In this document: piece after piece, positions 27,916 to 36,997 of the stretch
Position numbering within the stretch: position 1 is the stretch's first letter
Layout of the letters: the number at the start of each line of letters is the position of its first letter
NCBI RefSeq assembly: GCF_023612095.1
Contig: NZ_CP086235.1
Coordinates: 3,421,501 to 3,485,500 of the forward strand
DNA: 64,000 nt
Direction of reading: 5' to 3'
Source of the DNA: Cytobacillus firmus
GTDB taxonomy: Bacteria > Bacillota > Bacilli > Bacillales > Cytobacillaceae
Made by a program: the position numbers and the translations under genes
The notes under the pieces: model-generated
Databases searched by the model: none
What the model saw: only the letters and a program-made list of their open reading frames with translations
Told to the model about the DNA's origin: nothing

Positions 27916-30084
27916 TTATTTGGTCTGCTCTGCAGCAGCTGCAAATTTTTTCTTGTGCATGGCAGTAAAGTAGACAAAGGATCCTGCAATGAACAAGGCT
28001 CCAAAGCTCAGGAGAATTGCCGCATTCTCCCACATAAAATCAAAATTGCCGCTTGAAATGACTGCCTTAAAACCGGAAACTGAATAGGTCATAGGCAAAT
28101 ATGAACTGATTGGCTGAAGTGCATTAGGAATCAGCTCAAGCGGAAAAGTACCGGCACTCGTTGTCAGCTGGAGTATTAAAATAATAATTGCAACAAACCG
28201 GCCTGGGTCACCCATGACAGTAACAAAGAATTGAATAAGCGCTATGAAAGTCAAACTGGTCAGGATTGTAAACAGAAGAAACAATGGTACACTCTGCACT
28301 TCCAGGCCAAGTCCCAGCAATAGGATCACCGCTGCAATAAGACCTTGAATAATGCCTATTCCTGCAAGGATTCCGAACTTGCTTGCAAACCAGCTGAATC
28401 CTGAGCGCGGAACGCCAGCCGGTTCCCTAAGCGGGAATACAATGGAAAGCAGCAGAGCTCCAACAAAAAGACCAAGAGACAGAAAATAAGGTGCAAATCC
28501 TGTACCGTAGTTTGGAACTTCAGTAACCTTCTCATTATCTATTTCTACCGGATTTGCCATCATGTTATAAGTTTTATCACTGGCATTTACTGATGAAGCA
28601 TTTTCAGCGCCATCAGCTAATTTATTTGCTAACTCAGACGATCCTTCATAAATTTGTGAATTACCCTCAGCAACTTTGCCTGCACCAGCTTCAAGCTGCT
28701 TCGAGCCGTCTGCAAATGCAGCTGAACCTTGTGTCAGTTTGCCAAGACCGCCTGACAAATCTGCTGCACCGCCTGCAAGCCTTTCTGCTCCGGCCTGTGC
28801 TTCACCAAACTTCTGAGCAAATGTTTCCATTCCCGCATCGAAATCTTTATGGCCCTGTACCAGCTTAAGAGAGCCATTTTCCAGCTCGGCTGTTCCCTGG
28901 GCAAGCTGATTTATTCCCTGCTGGAGCTGCTGCTGTCCTGCCTTTAACTGCCCCATTCTTTGGGACAATTCGGCTCCTCCACTAGATAGTTTGCCGGCTG
29001 ATTCGGCAAGCTGGGCTGATCCGGTTTTCAGCTGTGCAAGTGCAGTCTGAAGCTCAGCCTTTTCAGGAGAACCTTCTGGAAGCTGCGATAAGATGCTCTG
29101 CAGCCTTTGTTCTAAAAGAGCAGTGCCTCCGCTGAGTTTTTGCGCTTCCGTCTGCCATTGCTCCAGAGATGAAGATAATGTGTTTGCTCCATTTTCAAGC
29201 TGTTCGGTTCCATCGATCATAACTGGAAGTTTTTCTTTTACCGTTAAGATTCCTTCTTTTGTTTGTGTAACACCTGCAGAAAGATCTTCACTTCCTGACT
29301 CTAGCTGACCAGAAGCATTTCTCAATTCCGATTGGCCTCCTGCAAGTTTGCCTAAACCTTCTGAAAGAGATGTAGCTCCTTCTGCTATTTCCATAGAACC
29401 CTTGCTTGCTGTGCTTACGCCGTTATTGAACTCAATGGATTTATCGGCCAAAAGCTCAAGTTTCTCATGCAAGGTTCTGGAGCCGTCCTTTAGATCAGCT
29501 GCTCCTTCACTGATTTGAAGGGCACCATCACTTGCCTGTCCAATGCCATCTGCAAGTTCCCCTACCTTATCAAACATGGTTTCTGCATATGTTTCAGTTA
29601 CTTTTTCTGACAGTGACGCTTTAATTTTTTCAACAGCTGTCCCGCCAATTTGAGCAGACAAGAAATTATAGCTCTCATTTGGAACGTAAATCAGATTCAT
29701 TTTCTGCGGTTTGTCTTCCAGCAGAGTGGTAGCATTCTTGGAAAAGTCCTTAGGAATTTCAACCAGCATATAGTATTGCTGATCATTTAGATCCTTGTAT
29801 GCCTCTTCTTTATCAACAAATTGAAAGTTAAAGTCCTTGCTTTCCTTTAAATTATCAACAAGATCATTGCCCAGGTGCAATTCATTTCCTTCCAATACAG
29901 CACCGGCATCTTCATTAACGATGGCAACCGGGAGATCATCTAAATGATCGTATGGATCCCAGAATGCCCACAGGAACATTCCACTGTATAAAACCGGAAT
30001 AAACATGACTGCTATAATCGGAATCAGTAGCTTTTTGTTTTTTATTATGGCTGAAAACTCCTTAAGGAAAAGTTTGCTTTTCAC
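27916..30084 (-). CDS. yhgE: YhgE/Pip family membrane protein
   Basis: A 722-residue protein of the YhgE/Pip (phage infection protein) family, topologically like ABC-2 permeases: one N-terminal membrane helix, a large external domain, and five to six C-terminal helices. The external domain (about residues 180-520) is built of LxxGxxxLxxG-like repeats, a long coiled rod. The GTG start at 30084 follows GGAGG. Members serve as phage receptors or as parts of ESX/T7-like export. A 23-bp palindrome just upstream matches one in front of yhgD, so YhgD probably represses this gene. Confidence 0.9.
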   Translation of the reverse strand: MKSKLFLKEFSAIIKNKKLLIPIIAVMFIPVLYSGMFLWAFWDPYDHLDDLPVAIVNEDAGAVLEGNELHLGNDLVDNLKESKDFNFQFVDKEEAYKDLNDQQYYMLVEIPKDFSKNATTLLEDKPQKMNLIYVPNESYNFLSAQIGGTAVEKIKASLSEKVTETYAETMFDKVGELADGIGQASDGALQISEGAADLKDGSRTLHEKLELLADKSIEFNNGVSTASKGSMEIAEGATSLSEGLGKLAGGQSELRNASGQLESGSEDLSAGVTQTKEGILTVKEKLPVMIDGTEQLENGANTLSSSLEQWQTEAQKLSGGTALLEQRLQSILSQLPEGSPEKAELQTALAQLKTGSAQLAESAGKLSSGGAELSQRMGQLKAGQQQLQQGINQLAQGTAELENGSLKLVQGHKDFDAGMETFAQKFGEAQAGAERLAGGAADLSGGLGKLTQGSAAFADGSKQLEAGAGKVAEGNSQIYEGSSELANKLADGAENASSVNASDKTYNMMANPVEIDNEKVTEVPNYGTGFAPYFLSLGLFVGALLLSIVFPLREPAGVPRSGFSWFASKFGILAGIGIIQGLIAAVILLLGLGLEVQSVPLFLLFTILTSLTFIALIQFFVTVMGDPGRFVAIIILILQLTTSAGTFPLELIPNALQPISSYLPMTYSVSGFKAVISSGNFDFMWENAAILLSFGALFIAGSFVYFTAMHKKKFAAAAEQTK

Positions 30085-30108
30085 CGTAAATCCCTCCAAA
30101 TTACTTTT

Positions 30109-30131
30109 TGACCAATTTTCTCATTTGGTCA
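30109..30131. promoter_or_regulatory. Putative YhgD operator upstream of yhgE
   Basis: A 23-bp palindrome with half-sites TGACCAA and TTTGGTCA around an eight-base centre. It begins 25 bp upstream of the yhgE start and shares size and half-sites with the element at 30748-30770. Confidence 0.75.
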
Positions 30132-30155
30132 TTTTTCTGAAAAATAGAGGACTAT

Positions 30156-30728
30156 CTAGTTCGATAATCCTTTCATAATGTATTGTTCAAATAGAAGAGC
30201 TATTTTTTCTTTTTCCAGTGGTTCATGACGCTGTTCCCAATCAAAAATAAGTGCAATATAAAGCTTAAGCATGACAAAGGAAGTCAGTTCCGGATCGCAT
30301 TCCCGGATTTCTCCTCTTTCAATGGCAAGTGTAACTTTATCTTTTACATATTTAATTATCGCATCCTCCACTTTCCCAATCACCTCCGTAACAGCAGGAG
30401 TGCCCATTTCCTTTGCTTCCTGGAAAAGCTTTATTGTCAGCTGATGCTTCATGCGGAATTCAAGTATTTTATACAATCCCCGATGAACATTTTTGTGAAA
30501 TGGCAAAGAAGGATCAAGCGCTTCATCGGCTGCATTTTTCATTTCCGTGATAAGCGTATGGATAATTTCATCAAACAGCTCTTCTTTATTTTTAAAGAAA
30601 TTATAGATAGTGCCTTTTCCAACATTCGCAAGCTTTGCAACCTGATCCATTGTGGTTGCTTTATAGCCGAAAAGAGAAAATGATTTTGTGGCTGCTTCAA
30701 GAATCTGCTGTTTCCGATCTGCTGACAT
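30156..30728 (-). CDS. yhgD: TetR/AcrR family regulator YhgD
   Basis: A 190-residue TetR-family repressor with an N-terminal helix-turn-helix (ATKSFSLFGYKATTMDQVAKLANVGKGTIYNFFKNKEELF) and a C-terminal ligand domain of the AcrR C-terminal type. It lies immediately upstream of yhgE on the same strand, as in B. subtilis. Similar 23-bp palindromes precede both genes, which points to autoregulation and control of yhgE. The inducer is unknown. Confidence 0.92.
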   Translation of the reverse strand: MSADRKQQILEAATKSFSLFGYKATTMDQVAKLANVGKGTIYNFFKNKEELFDEIIHTLITEMKNAADEALDPSLPFHKNVHRGLYKILEFRMKHQLTIKLFQEAKEMGTPAVTEVIGKVEDAIIKYVKDKVTLAIERGEIRECDPELTSFVMLKLYIALIFDWEQRHEPLEKEKIALLFEQYIMKGLSN

Positions 30729-30747
30729 AAACTCACCTCTTCGAAAA

Positions 30748-30770
30748 TGACTAAATGAACAATTTGGTCA
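30748..30770. promoter_or_regulatory. Putative YhgD operator upstream of yhgD
   Basis: A 23-bp element with half-sites TGACTAA and TTTGGTCA, the partner of the element at 30109-30131. It lies 20 bp upstream of the yhgD start. Confidence 0.75.
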
Positions 30771-30832
30771 TTAGTACAAAAAATAATTTATCATACTCTA
30801 TTTGAAAAAGCAACCTGAAATGATGCCAATTT

Positions 30833-30860
30833 AAAAAGCTGTCACACACGGACAGCTTTT
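30833..30860 (-). terminator. Terminator of hemEHY, overlapping the hemY stop
   Basis: AAAAGCTGTC/GACAGCTTTT stem. The last codons of hemY form the proximal arm. Confidence 0.75.
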
Positions 30861-32281
30861 GGCTTGTTGAGTTGCAGGTATTCTAATGTATTTCGAACTG
30901 CTTCTTCTGCCTGATCTATGCAGTCTGGAACACCAAGACCTTCATACGAACTTCCTGCCAGAAAAATGCCCGGGAGTTCATCCTGCGCCTGTTTCTTTGC
31001 CAGTCCGACGCGTTCTTTATGTCCAACGGTATACTGAGGCATAGAATCCTTCCATCTTGTTACATAACTAAATTCAGGATTCATATTAATATTCATCGTT
31101 TTATTTAAGTCATCAAGCACAACTTTAACAATTTGATCATCTGACAGATCCACAACTGCTTCATCACCGGCTTTGCCAACGTAACAGCGCAGAAGCACTT
31201 TTCCTTTTGGGGTAGAATGAGGCCATTTTTTATGTGTCCAGGTACAGGCAGTAATGGTGTAATCACTGTGGCGTGAAACAACAAAACCCGTTCCGTCTAT
31301 ATCCTTTTCAATCGCATCCTCTGGAAAAGCCAGAGCTACAGTTGCCACTGAAGTGGACGGCATTTCTTTAAACTGCTCAAAAAGTCCCCGGCCGGAGAAA
31401 ATGCTGCACAAAGCATGGTGGGGAACAGCCATAACTATGCAATCTGCATTAAGGCTTTCTCCCCCATTCATTTCAAGGGTATAGCTTTCGCCATTCTTAA
31501 TAACCGATTCAATGCGATGGCCTTTCAGAACAGTCCCGGGTTCAAGCTTGCTCTCGAGAGCATCGACAAGTGATTGAAGCCCTGATTTCAAAGTAAGGAA
31601 CATACCTTCTTTGCTCTTGCTGTTTCCGGCTTGTTTCGGCTGAGAGCCTGTTGCCTTTTTCATTCCAAGAATTAAACTTCTATGTTTCTGCTCAACCTGA
31701 TAAAACTGCGGGAAGGTGGCCATTAGGCTCAATTGATCAATATCGCCTGCATATATGCCAGAGAGAAGCGGTTCAATCAAGTTATCGACAACTTCGTCAC
31801 CAAGCCTTCTTCTGAAAAAGGCACCAAGAGACTGATCAGTGGAAGGATTGGAGCGAGGCAGCACAAAATCAGCCGCTGCTCTTGCCTTTCCTGCGGGAGA
31901 GAATAAGCCGGTTGTAATAAAAGGAGCAATTTGTGTCGGAATTCCCATGATGGATCCGCCAGGCATTGGATATAGACGCTGCCTTACAAGTACATAGGAT
32001 TTGCCGGATGTATTCCTCACAAGTTCCTTTTCCAGGCCTGCTTCCCTGGCAAGACGCGTTGCACTTTGCTTGCGGGCCAAAAAGGAATCTGGCCCTCTTT
32101 CGATCACAAAACCGTCTCGTATTATTGTTTGAATCTTGCCCCCAAGGCGATGTGAAGCCTCTATGAGCTTAACGTCCAGAGCCAAGCCCTTTTCTTTAGC
32201 TTCCTTCTGCAGATAGTAAGCTGCAGCAAGACCCGTAATTCCTCCTCCGGCAACAATAACTTTCTGTCTCTCTCCCTGCAC
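30842..32281 (-). CDS. hemY: Coproporphyrinogen III oxidase CgoX (HemY)
   Basis: Oxygen-dependent FAD enzyme; in Firmicutes it oxidises coproporphyrinogen III to coproporphyrin III in the coproporphyrin-dependent heme pathway, although it was long called protoporphyrinogen oxidase. The 479-residue protein has the dinucleotide-binding motif VAGGGITGLAAAYYL, ERGPDSFLARK, NLIEPLLSGIYAGD and a C-terminal FLAGSSYEGLGVPDCIDQAEEA. The start is GTG 32281 after AAGGCG. It is third in a hemE-hemH-hemY operon. Confidence 0.95.
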   Translation of the reverse strand: MQGERQKVIVAGGGITGLAAAYYLQKEAKEKGLALDVKLIEASHRLGGKIQTIIRDGFVIERGPDSFLARKQSATRLAREAGLEKELVRNTSGKSYVLVRQRLYPMPGGSIMGIPTQIAPFITTGLFSPAGKARAAADFVLPRSNPSTDQSLGAFFRRRLGDEVVDNLIEPLLSGIYAGDIDQLSLMATFPQFYQVEQKHRSLILGMKKATGSQPKQAGNSKSKEGMFLTLKSGLQSLVDALESKLEPGTVLKGHRIESVIKNGESYTLEMNGGESLNADCIVMAVPHHALCSIFSGRGLFEQFKEMPSTSVATVALAFPEDAIEKDIDGTGFVVSRHSDYTITACTWTHKKWPHSTPKGKVLLRCYVGKAGDEAVVDLSDDQIVKVVLDDLNKTMNINMNPEFSYVTRWKDSMPQYTVGHKERVGLAKKQAQDELPGIFLAGSSYEGLGVPDCIDQAEEAVRNTLEYLQLNKPKAVRV

Positions 32282-32359
32282 GGTAAATCGCCTTCTTTTC
32301 TAATTTTTTGCATTATCGCAGTCTAACAGGCAGCAAGCCCCACTGAGTGAAGCTCCGCT

Positions 32360-33292
32360 TTATCTATTCAGCAATTTAAAAATGGCATCTGACATTGCAT
32401 CAATAAACTCAGGCTGAGAATTCGGCATTTCAGGGCGGTAATAGCTTGCTCCCAGCTCATCAGTGACAACTTTGCATTCATAATCGTTATCGTACAGCAC
32501 TTCAAGATGATCCGACACAAAACCTACAGGTGTGTACACGAATGCTTTGTAGCCTTTATTTTCATAAAGATCTCTTGTCAAATCCTGCACATCAGGCCCA
32601 AGCCATGGCTCAGGTGTGTTTCCTGCACTTTGCCAGCCGACAGCATAGTTGTTGACACCAGCCTGTTCGGCTATGAGGTCAGCTGTTTCCTGCAGCTGGT
32701 GCGGATATGGATCTCCGGATTGCAGGATTTTTTCCGGCAAACTATGTGCAGAAACAATTAACACTGCAGAATCTTTTTCGTCAGCAGGCATTTTATCGAA
32801 GGTTTCTTTTACCCGATCAGCCCAATATTTAATAAACTTAGGCTCTTTATACCAGCTTTCAACTGACGTTATTTCAAGGCCGCCAAGCTTTTCAGCCTCT
32901 TCCTTGGCTCGGCCGTTATATGATTTCACGCTGAAGGTTGAGAAATGAGGTGCAAGAACAATGCTTACAGCTTCCTCAATCCCATCTTCATGCATTTGTT
33001 TAACCGCATCTTCTATGAAAGGTTCAATATGCTTCAATCCAATATACATTTTGAATTCATACTCGTCCTGAATTTCATTTAAATGCTGCTCAAGCTTTTC
33101 AGCCTGATCTTTAGTAATTTCTGCAAGCGGCGATATTCCGCCGATCGCTTCATACCTGCTTCTTAAATCTTCAAGCATTTCCTCAGAAGGCTTTCTTCCT
33201 CTGCGGATATGTGTATAGTAACGCTCAATGTCTTCTTCCTTATAGGGAGTTCCATAAGCCATTACAAGTAAACCCATTCTTTTTTTACCCAT
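32360..33292 (-). CDS. hemH: Coproporphyrin III ferrochelatase CpfC (HemH)
   Basis: Inserts ferrous iron into coproporphyrin III. The 310-residue protein matches the soluble B. subtilis enzyme in length. Motifs include [34 protein letters not shown] with the conserved metal-binding histidine, and [14 protein letters not shown]. The start ATG 33292 is seven bases after GAGGTGG; an upstream ATG at 33301 lies inside that ribosome-binding site. Confidence 0.95.
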   Translation of the reverse strand: MGKKRMGLLVMAYGTPYKEEDIERYYTHIRRGRKPSEEMLEDLRSRYEAIGGISPLAEITKDQAEKLEQHLNEIQDEYEFKMYIGLKHIEPFIEDAVKQMHEDGIEEAVSIVLAPHFSTFSVKSYNGRAKEEAEKLGGLEITSVESWYKEPKFIKYWADRVKETFDKMPADEKDSAVLIVSAHSLPEKILQSGDPYPHQLQETADLIAEQAGVNNYAVGWQSAGNTPEPWLGPDVQDLTRDLYENKGYKAFVYTPVGFVSDHLEVLYDNDYECKVVTDELGASYYRPEMPNSQPEFIDAMSDAIFKLLNR

Positions 33293-33412
33293 GTCATCCA
33301 CCTCAAATTCTGTCTCCAGTTTTTATTGTGCCAAAAAACAAATCGATTACCAAAACTAATGCTCATAGCAATATGCAAGTGCAGCCTGCTATCGCTTTAA
33401 GCCAGCCGGAGG

Positions 33413-34459
33413 CTACTTGCTTAATTTTGAGGCAGAGTATTCGTGAATAAAAGCAGTCAATTTCTTTAATGTATCAGGATTAACCTCTGGGAAAACACCG
33501 TGTCCAAGGTTGAAAATATAACCCGGCTGAGCCATTCCCTGATCAAGAATAGCTTTTGCTTTTTCCTCGATAACCTCCCAAGGGGCAAGGAGAATCGCAG
33601 GGTCAAGATTACCCTGAACTGTTTTGGTGATGCCTTTTGCCCTGGCTTCCTGAATCGGAAGTCTCCAATCAAGCCCCACTACATCGAGCGGCAGATCATG
33701 CCACTCCAGTGCAAGATGGCTTGCGCCTACACCGAACATGATCAGAGGAACATTCTCTTCTTTCAGGGCAGAGAAAATGCGATTCATTACCGGCTTGATA
33801 AAATAGCGGTAATCTTCCACATTCAAGGCACCAACCCATGAATCGAAAATCTGGATGGCTTTTGCACCTGCTTTGACTTGGGACTTCACGTAGGTAATAG
33901 TCATTTCTCCAAGCTTATCCATTAATGCAAACCAGGCTTCAGGCTCTGCATACATAAATGCTTTTGTTTTGTTGTAATTCTTTGATGGACCGCCTTCAAT
34001 CATATAACTGGCAAGAGTAAACGGAGCACCTGCAAAACCGATAAGAGGAACAGTCAGCTGTTCTTGAGTAAGAAGCTTAATAGTATCCAGGACATATGGA
34101 ACATCCTCTTCCGGATTGATTTCACCAAGCTTCTCTACGTCTGCTTTGGAACGGATTGGATTTGATATAACAGGGCCGATTCCTGATTTAATTTCCACAT
34201 CCACCCCAATGGCTGGAAGCGGTGACATAATGTCTTTATAAAGAATGGCAGCATCATTGTTATACTGCTCTACCGGCAGCCTTGTTACATAAGCACAAAG
34301 CTCAGGCTGGTGTGTAATTTCGAATAGGGAGTACTTTTCTTTAATTGCTCTATACTCCGGCTGTGAGCGGCCGGCCTGGCGCATGTACCATACAGGAACA
34401 TGCTCTGTCTGTTCTCCTCTTGCTGCTTTCAGAAATGTATCATTAAATGAGTTCGTCAT
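33413..34459 (-). CDS. hemE: Uroporphyrinogen decarboxylase HemE
   Basis: Decarboxylates uroporphyrinogen III to coproporphyrinogen III, the committed step to heme. The 348-residue protein has the signature [16 protein letters not shown] and [13 protein letters not shown], plus [11 protein letters not shown] and FNLGHGVFP. The start ATG 34459 is used because the GTG at 34474 lies within AAAGGTGG. It is the first gene of hemEHY and is divergent from hmoB, with about 260 bp between the two starts. Confidence 0.95.
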   Translation of the reverse strand: MTNSFNDTFLKAARGEQTEHVPVWYMRQAGRSQPEYRAIKEKYSLFEITHQPELCAYVTRLPVEQYNNDAAILYKDIMSPLPAIGVDVEIKSGIGPVISNPIRSKADVEKLGEINPEEDVPYVLDTIKLLTQEQLTVPLIGFAGAPFTLASYMIEGGPSKNYNKTKAFMYAEPEAWFALMDKLGEMTITYVKSQVKAGAKAIQIFDSWVGALNVEDYRYFIKPVMNRIFSALKEENVPLIMFGVGASHLALEWHDLPLDVVGLDWRLPIQEARAKGITKTVQGNLDPAILLAPWEVIEEKAKAILDQGMAQPGYIFNLGHGVFPEVNPDTLKKLTAFIHEYSASKLSK

Positions 34460-34720
34460 TAAATTTTTATCCACCTTTCAAGACTTGTCTGCGTATTATT
34501 GTAATATATATGTAAGCAAATTAGAAATCTCGAATATCTATCCTTTATGACTATATCCTTTTTTCTCTGTTTTTGTATAGATATGAACACCAAATGTCAA
34601 AAAATTGACGTTTTTAACTGTTTAAATAAGGGAAAATTGAAGATTGTAAGGATATAAGCACAATATAAAAATATTTTAAATAATGAACACTATAAAAATT
34701 ATCCAAGTGGAGTGAAAAAA

Positions 34721-35230
34721 ATGAAGCTTTATATGGCCAGAGGAACTTACGATTTTTTGAAGAAAATAGAGGAAAAGCAACCCGATGAAAACATGGTTAC
34801 AATGCAGAATACGGATAGTGCTTTATTAATTCATGAAACTTCAGGCGCCTCCATCTTTAAGGAGCCCCGTTCCTATGAAGTAATCGATTCTTCCGGAACC
34901 TTCTCGGGCGCAGGATTTGCCGTTCTGAATAATGTACCTGTTACAGATGAAGGCAGGCCGCTATTTGAGCACCGGCTGAAAAACAGGGCAGGGCTTATCG
35001 AAAATGTACCGGGATTTATGGCTATCCGTGTCCTGCGGCCTCTTGAATCCAACACATATGTCACCCTGACTCTATGGCAGGATGAAAAGTCATTTAAAAA
35101 CTGGCAGAATTCCAAAGCATATGAAAAAGCACATGAAAAGCGCGGAACGGAGAGCGGCATTGATAAGACACCGAACATTTTTTCCAGCGCACCATATATG
35201 ACTCAATATTATATCCCTGAAGAAGAGTAA
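34721..35230 (+). CDS. hmoB: Heme-degrading monooxygenase HmoB
   Basis: IsdG-like ABM-domain enzyme that opens heme to release iron; B. subtilis HmoB (YhgC) is the closest known relative, and the gene has the same position beside hemE. The 170-residue protein has an N-terminal extension typical of HmoB and a C-terminal ABM domain (GFMAIRVLRPLESNTYVTLTLWQDEKSFKNW, AHEKRGTESGID). The start ATG 34721 follows GGAGTG; a GTG at 34712 lies in this site. No clear Fur box is seen upstream. Confidence 0.92.
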   Translation: MKLYMARGTYDFLKKIEEKQPDENMVTMQNTDSALLIHETSGASIFKEPRSYEVIDSSGTFSGAGFAVLNNVPVTDEGRPLFEHRLKNRAGLIENVPGFMAIRVLRPLESNTYVTLTLWQDEKSFKNWQNSKAYEKAHEKRGTESGIDKTPNIFSSAPYMTQYYIPEEE

Positions 35231-35277
35231 CAAGAAGCATGCTGGACCTGGAAGTTCAATTGTATCTTTCTTATTGT

Positions 35278-35311
35278 AAAAAAGGATGAGCTATTACTAC
35301 TCATCCTTTTT
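35278..35311. terminator. Bidirectional terminator between hmoB and liaR
   Basis: AAAAAGGATGAG/CTCATCCTTTTT stem with a nine-base loop; the distal arm lies in the last codons of the response regulator gene. Confidence 0.8.
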
Positions 35312-35948
35312 CCGCCTGTTTTTTTATAATTCCGTTTCGGTTGGCGTAAACGGCTGCCTGTGTACGGTCTGTAACGCCCAGTTTACTGAGGATATTGCTT
35401 ACGTGGGTTTTGACGGTTTTGATCCCAATGAACAATTCCTCACTGATTTCCTGGTTTGTCATCCCTTCCCCAATGCAGAGCAGGACATCAAACTCCCTTT
35501 CAGTTAAATCATCATGAGGCTTTTTCTCTTTTTCTCTGAAACGGCTTACCATTTTCCCCGCAACCTTTGATTCAATGACAGGCTCACCCTGCGCAGCTTT
35601 CTTAATGGCATTCACAACTTCAGCAGCATTGGCCGTTTTCAGCATATAGCTGAAGGCACCCGCTTCAATGGCCGGAAAAACTTGTTCATCATCGTAAAAG
35701 CTGGTTATAATAATAATCCTGCACTCAGGGTAACTTTTTAAAATCTCCCTTGTCGCTTCAATTCCGTTCCCATTTTCCATCAGGAGATCCATCAAAACGA
35801 TTTCCGGCCGCTCTTTCAGTACAAGCTTTACAGCTTCATTCCCACTGCCTGCTTCCCCAATGATCTCTATGCCGGACTCAGTAGCCAAATAAGAAATAAT
35901 GCCCCTTCTTACCATTTCATGATCATCCACAACTGCTATCCTGATCAT
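35301..35948 (-). CDS. LiaR/VraR-like response regulator
   Basis: NarL/LuxR-type response regulator of 215 residues. The receiver has DDHE near the N-terminus, the phosphorylated aspartate in EIVLMDLLMENG and the conserved lysine in YMLKTANA; the C-terminal LuxR helix-turn-helix is LTEREFDVLLCIGEGMTNQEISEELFIGIKTVKTHVSNILSKL. With the kinase and the LiaF-like protein upstream it forms a LiaFSR/VraTSR-type system that responds to cell-wall-active antibiotics. Its start overlaps the kinase stop by 4 bp. Confidence 0.92.
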   Translation of the reverse strand: MIRIAVVDDHEMVRRGIISYLATESGIEIIGEAGSGNEAVKLVLKERPEIVLMDLLMENGNGIEATREILKSYPECRIIIITSFYDDEQVFPAIEAGAFSYMLKTANAAEVVNAIKKAAQGEPVIESKVAGKMVSRFREKEKKPHDDLTEREFDVLLCIGEGMTNQEISEELFIGIKTVKTHVSNILSKLGVTDRTQAAVYANRNGIIKKQAEKG

Positions 35949-36988
35949 TTCAGCCTCTCCCCTTTTGCCGGAATTTTAATATCTATATAAGTTCCTTCGT
36001 TTTCTTTGGATCGTATTTTGAATATTCCGCCAACTTCTTCACAGCGTTCCCTCATAGTTTTCAGTCCGTATGAAGTGATTCTCTCTTTATGAGGATTAAA
36101 CCCTTTTCCATTATCAGCAATAAAAAGAAAGATGTTATCATCCTCTTCCGTTAGGGTTACTCTGATCTTTCCTGCATCCGCATGACGGAGCACATTTGAT
36201 AAAGCCTCCTGGACAATCCTGAATAAATGCTCTTCCGCTGCTTTAGAAATGTTTTCGATCTCATCAATACTTGCATGGAATTCAATGTTTGTCTTTGCCT
36301 TTAACTCCTGTATCAGCTTAATAATACCATCGCAAAGTCTGTCATTACTCAGCTGAACAGGCCTAAGATGGAGGAGAAGCGCTCTCATTTCCCCCTGGGC
36401 TTTCGCAGCGATTTCAGAGATTTCATTTAACTGTTCTCTCGCTTTATCACTATCCAAATCAAAAACTCTCAGGGCTGCTGAAGACATCATACTTAATGCG
36501 AAAAGCTGCTGGCTCACTACATCATGCAGATCCCTGGCCAGGCGCTGTCTTTCTTCCATTACAGCTGCTGAATGGGCTGTTTGTGCCAATGCAGACTTTT
36601 CATCGGCAAGCCGCTGCATGAAAAAAACCTGCTCCTGAATATTTTCGGCCAGCTGATTCAGTTCATCTGATATTAATCCTATTTCATCTTTTTCATAAGA
36701 TTCCATCCGATCAGCATACTTGCCGCTTCTTAAGGTCGAAACAAATAATAAAATATCACCGAGCCGCCCTTTTATTAAGTAGCTGCCCTTGAGCCCAAAA
36801 TAGGCACCCGTAAGGAGTAATACCGTTAAAACATACAAAAACAGCCAAAATGTGCTCTTTATAGTCAATGGTGATCCAGAATTATAAAATAGATAGACCT
36901 GCAATCCGACAAAAAAGATTAATGAACTTATAATGGCCATCATAATAAAGCTCTGCACAAACCAATACCTGATTCCGCTTTTTCTCAT
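35945..36988 (-). CDS. LiaS/VraS-like sensor histidine kinase
   Basis: A 347-residue kinase with two membrane helices (about 12-34 and 45-65) joined by a very short external loop, the intramembrane-sensing layout of LiaS. A HAMP region follows, then HisKA_3 with MEERQRLARDLHDVVSQQLFAL (phospho-acceptor His) and an HATPase domain with VLRHADAGKI and LFIADNGKGF. It is the middle gene of the liaF-liaS-liaR order. Confidence 0.92.
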   Translation of the reverse strand: MRKSGIRYWFVQSFIMMAIISSLIFFVGLQVYLFYNSGSPLTIKSTFWLFLYVLTVLLLTGAYFGLKGSYLIKGRLGDILLFVSTLRSGKYADRMESYEKDEIGLISDELNQLAENIQEQVFFMQRLADEKSALAQTAHSAAVMEERQRLARDLHDVVSQQLFALSMMSSAALRVFDLDSDKAREQLNEISEIAAKAQGEMRALLLHLRPVQLSNDRLCDGIIKLIQELKAKTNIEFHASIDEIENISKAAEEHLFRIVQEALSNVLRHADAGKIRVTLTEEDDNIFLFIADNGKGFNPHKERITSYGLKTMRERCEEVGGIFKIRSKENEGTYIDIKIPAKGERLK

Positions 36989-36997
36989 CTTATACCC

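Noticed and set aside
28550-29560. Repetitive DNA inside yhgE
   Set aside because: It reflects the LxxGxxxLxxG repeats of the YhgE external rod, a normal family trait.
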